Assembly: GCA_007134805.1 (NCBI GenBank)
Contig: SLKB01000342.1
Span: 1 to 5,498 of the forward strand
Reading direction: 5' to 3'
Length of the DNA: 5,498 nt
Source of the DNA: Paracoccaceae bacterium
GTDB lineage: Bacteria > Pseudomonadota > Alphaproteobacteria > Rhodobacterales > Rhodobacteraceae
Under the pieces are notes generated by a model. It saw only the letters and a program-made list of their open reading frames with translations. It did not search any database and was not told the origin of the DNA. This document shows positions 1 to 5,498 of this stretch, piece by piece. A program made the position numbers and the translations under genes. Positions within the stretch are counted from its first letter, which is position 1, and every line of letters begins with the position of its first letter.

Positions 1-272
1 GCGCCGGCGGCGAGGTGGCGCTGCCCATCCATATCGAGATCATTGATGATGGCCCGGGCATTCCAAGCGAGATCAGCACGGACGTCTTCGATCCTTTTGT
101 ATCAGGGCGCGAAAACGGGACGGGCCTTGGCCTCGCGCTCGTGTCGAAGATCATTTCTGCGCATGACGGCTGGATCACTCTCGAAAGCCGGCCGGGCCGG
201 ACCGTGTTCCGGATCTCTCTTCCCCGTGCGCCCAGCGCGCCCCCGCCGATCGACAGCAAGGAGATTTCTTGA
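1..272 (+). CDS. ntrB: Nitrogen regulation histidine kinase NtrB, C-terminal fragment (5' end outside window)
   Basis: This is the last 89 codons of a sensor histidine kinase, read in frame from base 3 and ending with TGA at 270-272. What is visible is the end of the HATPase_c ATP-binding domain: a G1 box (DDGPGIP), an F box (FDPFVS) and a G2 box (GTGLGLALV), followed by the final strands ([18 protein letters not shown]) and a short proline-rich tail. These boxes bind the ATP used to autophosphorylate the conserved histidine, which lies upstream of the window. The fragment alone only shows a HisKA-type kinase. The NtrB assignment comes from the NtrC regulator that follows immediately, with the stop codon sharing its last A with the ntrC ATG (TGATG). 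NtrB is a cytosolic kinase/phosphatase that is normally controlled by PII protein. There is no sign of a break in the visible part. Confidence 0.9.
   Translation, partial: AGGEVALPIHIEIIDDGPGIPSEISTDVFDPFVSGRENGTGLGLALVSKIISAHDGWITLESRPGRTVFRISLPRAPSAPPPIDSKEIS
258..263 (+). promoter_or_regulatory. Ribosome binding site deciding the ntrC start
   Basis: AAGGAG lies 8 nt before the ATG at 272. It sits inside the last codons of ntrB, so translation of ntrC is probably coupled to ntrB. An in-frame TTG at 269 is also possible, but its spacing is tighter and the ATG gives the usual NtrC N terminus. Confidence 0.75.
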
Positions 273-1669
273 TGGATGGCACAGTCCTCGTCGCCGATGA
301 TGACCGCACGATCCGCACAGTTCTTACCCAGGCCCTGACGCGCGCGGGTTGCAAGGTGCATGCTACATCGAGCCTGACGACCCTTATGCGCTGGGTCGCC
401 GAGGGCCGAGGCGATCTGGTGATCACCGATGTGATGATGCCCGATGGCAACGGCATCGAGATGATCCCCAAGATCAGCCAGGAGCGTCCGGATCTGCCGG
501 TCATCGTGATCTCTGCGCAGAACACCATCATGACTGCGATTCAGGCGAACGAGGTCGATGCGCATGACTACCTGCCAAAGCCCTTCGATCTGCCCGACCT
601 TCTGAAACGCGCAGGCGCAGCGATGAAGAACCGCCGCCTCGTCGCTGCCAGCGATGCCGCCGCGCCTCGCGCGCCCGGACCGGCCCCGCGTGGTGATCTC
701 GTCAGCATGGAGGGCATCCCCCTTGTGGGCCGCACCCCTGTGATGCAGGAACTCTATCGCCTGATCGCGCGTGTGATCAACTCGACCATGCCTGTGCTGA
801 TCATCGGCGAATCCGGTACAGGCAAGTCGCTTATCGCGCGGACCCTGCATGATCTCTCGGACCGCCGCAGCCAACCTTTCATCACAGCCTCGGCTGAGGA
901 CCTGCACAGCCATGACGGCGCGCAGGCGCTCTTGTCGCGGGTGCGTGGCGGCACGCTTCTCTTTGATGAATTGACGGCATATGACACCGAGGCGCAGCTG
1001 CGCGCGGCCCGGATGCTTGACGGATTGCCCGATGACGGGCCGCGGATCATGGCGACCGCGCAGGGCAACCTGACCCGGGCGCTGGCCGAGGGGGCGCTGC
1101 GCGAGGATCTCTATTACCGGATGGGCGGCGTTGTCCTGAACGTGCCCGCCCTGCGCGAACGCATCGACGATCTGGAGCCGCTTGCCCAGCATTTTCTGTC
1201 GCAGGCGGCCGAGGAGGGCGCGACCAACCGTCACCTTTCGCCGGAGGCCATGGAGGTCGTGCGCGCCTATTCCTGGCCTGGCAATGTTCGGCAATTGCAG
1301 AACACGCTGCGCCGATTGAGTCTAACAAGTACTGATCCGGTGATCGGCCGCTCCGAGATCGAGCTGGCGCTTCAAAGCCAGCCCAGCGCGGCCACGGTCG
1401 GCGAGCGCTTCACGGACGAGACACTCTCGGAAGCCGTGGGGCGGCATCTGCGGCGGTATTTTGATCTGCACGGGCAGGAACTGCCACCACCGGGGCTCTA
1501 TGGCCGCATTCTGCGCGAGGTCGAGACTCCGTTGATCGAGATTGCGCTCGATGCCACGGGGGGCAACCAGGCGCGCTGTGCGGATCTGCTGGGGATAAAT
1601 CGCAATACCCTGCGCAAGAAGATCACCGAACTCGATATTGCTGTCTCGCGCCGGCGCAAACTGACCTGA
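272..1669 (+). CDS. ntrC: Nitrogen regulation response regulator NtrC, GAFTGA-less (Rhodobacter type)
   Basis: This is a 465-residue transcriptional activator of nitrogen-assimilation genes and the partner of NtrB. The receiver domain (about 4-118) has the acidic pair D10/D11, phospho-acceptor D53 (VITDVMMP), S81 and K103 (YLPKPFDL). An Ala/Pro-rich linker (about 127-141) leads to an AAA+ domain (about 150-380). That domain has Walker A GESGTGKS (179-186), Walker B LLFDEL (D232, E233), probable arginine fingers R277 and R283 (REDLYYR) and sensor II WPGNVR (335-340). A Fis-type helix-turn-helix (about 431-451, [20 protein letters not shown]) closes the protein. The oddity is that only about 46 residues separate Walker A from Walker B, and the GAFTGA loop that contacts sigma-54 is absent. 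R. capsulatus NtrC has the same gap and activates sigma-70 RNA polymerase, so I infer the same here. ATG 272 is chosen for its Shine-Dalgarno and the TGATG overlap with ntrB. The reading frame is intact. Confidence 0.95.
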   Translation: MDGTVLVADDDRTIRTVLTQALTRAGCKVHATSSLTTLMRWVAEGRGDLVITDVMMPDGNGIEMIPKISQERPDLPVIVISAQNTIMTAIQANEVDAHDYLPKPFDLPDLLKRAGAAMKNRRLVAASDAAAPRAPGPAPRGDLVSMEGIPLVGRTPVMQELYRLIARVINSTMPVLIIGESGTGKSLIARTLHDLSDRRSQPFITASAEDLHSHDGAQALLSRVRGGTLLFDELTAYDTEAQLRAARMLDGLPDDGPRIMATAQGNLTRALAEGALREDLYYRMGGVVLNVPALRERIDDLEPLAQHFLSQAAEEGATNRHLSPEAMEVVRAYSWPGNVRQLQNTLRRLSLTSTDPVIGRSEIELALQSQPSAATVGERFTDETLSEAVGRHLRRYFDLHGQELPPPGLYGRILREVETPLIEIALDATGGNQARCADLLGINRNTLRKKITELDIAVSRRRKLT

Positions 1670-1672
1670 GCT

Positions 1673-1685
1673 CTGCGCACCGCAG
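1673..1685 (+). other. Short hairpin just after the ntrC stop
   Basis: CTGCG-CAC-CGCAG forms a perfect 5-bp stem with a 3-nt loop, starting 4 nt after the ntrC TGA. No T-run follows, so it is at best a weak terminator or a 3'-end stabilising structure of the ntrBC mRNA. A stem this short can occur by chance. Confidence 0.3.
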
Positions 1686-1723
1686 CCCTGTTCCGAGTCC
1701 AGTATGTCGATATGTTCCGACCG

Positions 1724-1752
1724 ACGGTTTGCAACCGTGACAATCGCTGTCA
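1724..1752. repeat. Two abutting perfect inverted repeats upstream of the membrane-protein gene
   Basis: ACGGTT-TGC-AACCGT (1724-1738, 6-bp arms) is followed, sharing base 1738, by TGACA-ATCGC-TGTCA (1738-1752, 5-bp arms). The pair lies about 55 bp downstream of ntrC and about 115 bp upstream of the next start codon. No T-tract follows, so terminator function is not supported. Dyads of this size can be operators for dimeric regulators, but I recognise no named binding consensus. No convincing -35/-10 pair could be placed next to them. Function is unknown. Confidence 0.4.
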
Positions 1753-1856
1753 GGCGTGAGTGATGATGTGGGGATTACATTTGTTTTCGACGCCAGAGTG
1801 GCCCATCCGCCGCTTGACCGGTCTCCTGTGCATGTGGGACGCTCTCCCTCTGCGAG

Positions 1857-1863
1857 AAAGGGA
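1857..1863 (+). promoter_or_regulatory. Ribosome binding site deciding the start at 1868
   Basis: AAAGGGA ends 4 nt before the ATG at 1868. The other in-frame starts (GTG 1760, ATG 1763, ATG 1766, ATG 1832) have no comparable purine-rich sequence ahead of them, which supports 1868 as the start. Confidence 0.55.
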
Positions 1864-1867
1864 CGTC

Positions 1868-2248
1868 ATGAACAAGCTAAACCAGAGGCATGCGCTCGAT
1901 GCGCTGCATGACTGGAGCAAATGGGTCATCGGGCTCGGCTTCACGACTGGCCTGGGCTGTGTCGCCATCTTCCGCGACGCCGCGCCGGGGCCATCGCGTA
2001 CATTTCTCGTTGTCGCGATCTCTGCTTTCGCGCTGTCGGTTCTGGTCGCGATCCTTTTGCGCCAGGCGCTGGCATTGGCCGCGGAACATCTGCCGCTTCT
2101 CGATGCCGAGGGTCGGGCGACAAGCATTGCGGAGCATCGGGGAGGCTTCGGGATGACCCTTGGCGCAATGATGCGGCTGCAACTCGGCCTGCTCGGGCTC
2201 GGGGCGGCATCGCTGATCGGTTGGGTTGTGTCACTGCCGCCTGCCTGA
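1868..2248 (+). CDS. Hypothetical small membrane protein with three predicted transmembrane helices
   Basis: This is a 126-residue protein that I do not recognise. Three hydrophobic segments are visible: about 19-35 (WVIGLGFTTGLGCVAIF), 45-64 (TFLVVAISAFALSVLVAILL) and 103-122 (RLQLGLLGLGAASLIGWVVS). The first 18 residues are polar and look amphipathic, and there is no cleavable signal peptide. The hydrophilic stretch 65-102 carries mixed charge (HLPLLDAEGRA, EHRGGFG). The positive-inside rule gives the N terminus and the 65-102 loop in the cytoplasm and the short C terminus outside; this is a prediction only. ATG 1868 is chosen for its AAAGGGA ribosome site. A longer frame open from 1760 adds 36 residues without a good ribosome site or a gene-like composition. 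The gene follows ntrC by 198 bp, so it probably has its own transcription. Neither neighbour indicates a function. I am fairly confident it is a real gene because of the clean helix pattern and alphaproteobacterial codon use. Confidence 0.65.
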   Translation: MNKLNQRHALDALHDWSKWVIGLGFTTGLGCVAIFRDAAPGPSRTFLVVAISAFALSVLVAILLRQALALAAEHLPLLDAEGRATSIAEHRGGFGMTLGAMMRLQLGLLGLGAASLIGWVVSLPPA

Positions 2249-2556
2249 ACCCGGCCGCGCGCACCTTCCATAGAACGGCTCAACCTCTCTCTGAACCGAC
2301 AGGGATTTCTGGTTCTGTGCCGGATGTGATTCAGGATCCCTTTTGTTGCGGGAGGCCGGCAGGAGGATGAAACTGTAGTTCAGACGATCTTCGCGAACCT
2401 GTTGCAGCAGGGCTGCCCTCGTATCGTCGCGCGGTCTGACGTCGCTCCGGCGCTCCGTCATAACGACCATGAACCACGTCACACCGCATGAAGGCGCCAA
2501 CCACCTCAAAGTGCAGCATTCGCTTACGGTCAAACCTGGAACGCTCCATAGAAAAC
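2249..2556. other. Gene-free interval between the convergent gene sets
   Basis: About 300 bp lie between the membrane-protein stop and the atp terminator. Open frames exist on the minus strand, but they start without a ribosome site and encode arginine-rich, low-order sequence that matches no family I know. A short imperfect hairpin is present (GAACC 2293-2297 with GGTTC 2311-2315). A 2-nt-spaced dyad AACTGTAGTT lies at 2371-2380. AGGAGG (2361-2366) directly abuts an ATG that opens only three codons, so it is not a usable start. I see no tRNA or rRNA and no clear transposase. The segment could be decayed coding sequence or an insertion remnant. Confidence 0.4.
2267..2553. repeat. Nine-bp direct repeat bounding the gene-free interval
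   Basis: TCCATAGAA occurs at 2267-2275 and again, in the same orientation, at 2545-2553, leaving 269 bp between the copies. The length fits a target-site duplication, but the ends of the enclosed segment show no clear terminal inverted repeats. One 9-bp repeat in roughly 300 bp could also be chance. Confidence 0.35.
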
Positions 2557-2582
2557 ACCCCCGGCGCCACGGTGCCGGGGGT
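2557..2582 (-). terminator. Rho-independent terminator of the atp operon, possibly bidirectional
   Basis: The perfect 9-bp arms ACCCCCGGC (2557-2565) and GCCGGGGGT (2574-2582) are extended by two inner G-C pairs after one non-Watson-Crick position. On the minus strand the stem is followed by GTTTTC, giving a U-tract for transcripts coming from atpC, whose stop is 29 nt upstream. On the plus strand it is followed by CTTTG, a weaker tract, so it may also stop transcription from the left. Confidence 0.85.
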
Positions 2583-2611
2583 CTTTGAGCCGTACGCCTG
2601 CCCGTTGAGGA

Positions 2612-3007
2612 TCAGGCCAGTGCTGCGATCGTGCGCGCCAGATCATCGGCGGATTTTGTCAATGCGTCCTTCTCGTCCATGCTTGCCGCCTCGGCCTTCG
2701 TGCGGAGATCGTCGAGCAGGGGTTGCAAGGCGGCCTGTGCCTCGGCGCCAGCAGGGTAGGCGCGCTCGGCAAGCACAGTCGTGGCCTTGGGCGAGATCTC
2801 TGCGAACCCGCCCGTGACCGCGAAGCGCTTGTCACCGTCCGGTCCTTCAACCACCAGCATCCCCGGCCGCAATGTTGTGATCAGCGGCGCATGATCCGGC
2901 ATCGCGGTCAGATCCCCGTCAGCGGCCGGGATCTGAACTGCGCGAACCTGCCCCGAAGTGAGCTTGCGCTCGGGGCTGACGAGGTCGAATTGCATCATGT
3001 CAGCCAT
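2612..3007 (-). CDS. atpC: F1Fo ATP synthase epsilon subunit
   Basis: This is a 131-residue epsilon subunit, the part of the F1 central stalk that links gamma to the membrane c-ring and can restrain ATP hydrolysis. The N-terminal beta-sandwich spans about 5-86. It opens with [12 protein letters not shown] and contains the family segments [19 protein letters not shown] (31-49) and GGFAEI (66-71). The C-terminal part (about 87-131) is rich in Ala, Lys, Asp and Glu and should form the helical hairpin. The length is close to, slightly shorter than, the E. coli subunit. The ATG at 3007 has a strong AGGAGG site overlapping the atpD stop codon and gives the expected N terminus; Met4 and Met5 are alternatives without support. 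It is the last gene of the operon, with a terminator 29 nt after its stop. Confidence 0.95.
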   Translation of the reverse strand: MADMMQFDLVSPERKLTSGQVRAVQIPAADGDLTAMPDHAPLITTLRPGMLVVEGPDGDKRFAVTGGFAEISPKATTVLAERAYPAGAEAQAALQPLLDDLRTKAEAASMDEKDALTKSADDLARTIAALA

Positions 3008-3012
3008 CGGGC

Positions 3013-3017
3013 CCTCC

Positions 3018-3018
<1 letters not shown>
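3013..3018 (-). promoter_or_regulatory. atpC ribosome binding site overlapping the atpD stop
   Basis: Read on the minus strand, AGGAGG begins with the last A of the atpD TGA stop (3018-3020) and ends 5 nt before the atpC ATG. The overlap suggests that ribosomes finishing atpD help start atpC. Confidence 0.75.
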
Positions 3019-4457
<1,439 letters not shown>

Positions 4458-5327
4458 CTAGAGCGCTTCCGCGCCAGAAATGATCTCGATAAGCTCTTTG
4501 GTGATCGCCGCCTGACGCGAGCGGTTGTATTCGGTGGTCAGCCGGTCGATCATGTCGCCTGCATTGCGCGTGGCGTTGTCCATGGCCGACATCCGGGCGC
4601 CCTGTTCTGAGGCAGCGTTTTCCAGAAGTGCCGTGAAGATCTGGGTCGTGACCGAGCGGGGCAGCAGATCCTCGAGGATCGCTTCTTCAGACGGCTCGTA
4701 TTCGTAGAGCGTCTCGATGCCGGCATCTTCGGGCACTTCCGCGGGGATGATCTGCTGCGGCGTCGGGACCTGGCTGATGACCGACTCGAAACGGTTGTAG
4801 AAGATCGTCGCCACGTCGAACTCGCCCGCATCGAACATCTCGAAGATCTTCTTCGAGATCTCTGCCGCATTCTCGTAGCCCACGCGCTTCACATCGCTCA
4901 GATCGACGTGATCGACCATGTGGGCGGACAAGTCGCGTTTCAGCTGCTCGCGGCCCTTCTTGCCGACTGTCAGGATCTTGACTGTCTTGCCTTCGCCGAT
5001 GAGCTTCTCGGCGCGGTAGCGGGCAATCTTGACGATCGACGAGTTGAACCCGCCGCAAAGGCCGCGTTCTGCTGTCATCACGACCAGCAGATGCGTCTGC
5101 TCACTGCCCGTTCCGGCGAGCAGCTTCGGCGCGGTTTCGGATCCCTTGACCGACGCGGCCAGTCCATTGACCACATCGGCCATCTTCTCGGCATAGGGCC
5201 GGGCGGCCTCGGCCGCGTCCTGGGCGCGACGGAGTTTCGCCGCCGCGACCATCTGCATCGCCTTGGTGATCTTGCGCGTCGACTTGACGCTCGTGATACG
5301 GTTCTTGAGGTCCTTGAGGCTGGGCAT
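4458..5327 (-). CDS. atpG: F1Fo ATP synthase gamma subunit (central stalk)
   Basis: This 289-residue gamma subunit is the rotating shaft inside the alpha3-beta3 ring that couples proton-driven c-ring rotation to ATP synthesis. The N-terminal helix (about 4-35, [20 protein letters not shown] onward) and the C-terminal helix (about 225-289) form the coiled coil. The conserved RGLCGGFN segment is at 88-95, and [17 protein letters not shown] is at 240-256. The PROSITE gamma signature [14 protein letters not shown] lies at 275-288. The start ATG at 5327 has AGAGGA 7 nt upstream and gives the canonical [12 protein letters not shown] N terminus. Length is typical for proteobacteria. It sits 21 nt after the atpA stop and 21 nt before atpD, as expected for the alphaproteobacterial atpHAGDC order; only A to C are visible here. 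Confidence 0.98.
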   Translation of the reverse strand: MPSLKDLKNRITSVKSTRKITKAMQMVAAAKLRRAQDAAEAARPYAEKMADVVNGLAASVKGSETAPKLLAGTGSEQTHLLVVMTAERGLCGGFNSSIVKIARYRAEKLIGEGKTVKILTVGKKGREQLKRDLSAHMVDHVDLSDVKRVGYENAAEISKKIFEMFDAGEFDVATIFYNRFESVISQVPTPQQIIPAEVPEDAGIETLYEYEPSEEAILEDLLPRSVTTQIFTALLENAASEQGARMSAMDNATRNAGDMIDRLTTEYNRSRQAAITKELIEIISGAEAL

Positions 5328-5343
5328 GCGCGTGTCCTCTCAC

Positions 5344-5355
5344 CGCCTTCAGGCG
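5344..5355 (-). other. Small hairpin across the atpA stop codon
   Basis: On the minus strand CGCC-TGAA-GGCG forms a perfect 4-bp stem whose loop holds the atpA TGA stop. It lies just upstream of the atpG ribosome site (AGAGGA, 5335-5340). It could affect coupling between atpA and atpG, but a stem this short may be chance. Confidence 0.25.
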
Positions 5356-5498
5356 AAGTCTTTCGCGAACTCGTCAAGCGCGGCGCGGATCTTCTCTTCC
5401 AGCTCGCCCTTCACCTTGCGGTCATTCTGGGTGATGTCATCAAGCAGCGATTTCTGCGCGTTGCGCAAATATGCGAGCAGGCCCTTCTCGAAGCGACC
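5349..5498 (-). CDS. atpA: F1Fo ATP synthase alpha subunit, C-terminal fragment (5' end outside window)
   Basis: These are the last 49 codons of the alpha subunit, read from the right edge of the window to the TGA at 5349-5351. The fragment begins [20 protein letters not shown] and ends [10 protein letters not shown], which matches the C-terminal helical domain of alphaproteobacterial AtpA. The alpha subunit is the non-catalytic nucleotide-binding partner of beta in the F1 head; its P-loop lies beyond the window. No break is visible. The 21-nt gap to atpG and the shared strand place it in the same operon, whose promoter is also outside the window, probably upstream of atpH. Confidence 0.95.
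   Translation of the reverse strand, partial: GRFEKGLLAYLRNAQKSLLDDITQNDRKVKGELEEKIRAALDEFAKDFA

Noticed and set aside
754..1328. Minus-strand open frames inside ntrC
   Set aside because: They are Arg/Ser/Pro-rich shadow frames of the intact ntrC and have no ribosome sites or motifs.
1760..1867. A longer N terminus for the membrane protein starting at GTG 1760 or ATG 1763/1766/1832
   Set aside because: None of these starts has a good ribosome site, and the added residues show no signal peptide or domain. ATG 1868 has AAAGGGA at suitable spacing.
1921..2370. A 149-codon plus-strand frame overlapping the membrane-protein gene
   Set aside because: It is arginine-rich and low-order, without membrane pattern or ribosome site. 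The overlapping frame from 1868 has clean hydrophobic helices.
2290..2370. tRNA-like GGTTC motif and hairpin
   Set aside because: No acceptor, D or anticodon arms could be placed around GGTTC 2311-2315, so a tRNA is not supported.

Overview
The window is GC-rich bacterial chromosome and most likely comes from an alphaproteobacterium of the Rhodobacterales (Rhodobacter/Paracoccus/Roseobacter type). Three things point there. The F1 genes run atpA-atpG-atpD-atpC with short gaps. The beta and gamma subunits have a typical alphaproteobacterial sequence. The NtrC protein lacks the sigma-54-contacting GAFTGA loop, a trait known from Rhodobacter capsulatus NtrC. The taxonomic call is inferred from protein recognition, not from a database search.

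Layout. Positions 1-1669 (+ strand) hold the 3' end of ntrB (nitrogen-sensing histidine kinase) and the complete ntrC response regulator, joined by a TGATG stop/start overlap. Positions 1670-1867 are a gene-free spacer with three short perfect hairpins. Positions 1868-2248 (+) encode a 126-residue protein with three predicted membrane helices that I do not recognise. Positions 2249-2556 are non-coding as far as I can tell. They are bounded by a 9-bp direct repeat and end at a strong hairpin terminator (2557-2582). From 2612 to the right edge, the minus strand carries the distal part of the F1 ATP synthase operon: atpC (epsilon), atpD (beta), atpG (gamma) and the last 49 codons of atpA (alpha).

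How the genes work together. NtrB and NtrC form the two-component system that responds to nitrogen status. NtrB phosphorylates Asp53 of NtrC, and NtrC then activates nitrogen-assimilation genes. The missing GAFTGA loop suggests it works with the housekeeping sigma factor rather than sigma-54. The atp genes encode the catalytic head (beta with alpha), the central rotor shaft (gamma) and the coupling/inhibitory subunit (epsilon) of F1Fo ATP synthase. The two gene sets converge on the 2249-2611 interval and have no obvious functional link.

I found no clear novel system. The points most worth a second look are the GAFTGA-less NtrC, the absence of ntrYX directly downstream of ntrC, the orphan membrane protein with the inverted repeats upstream of it, and the direct-repeat-bounded gene-free segment.
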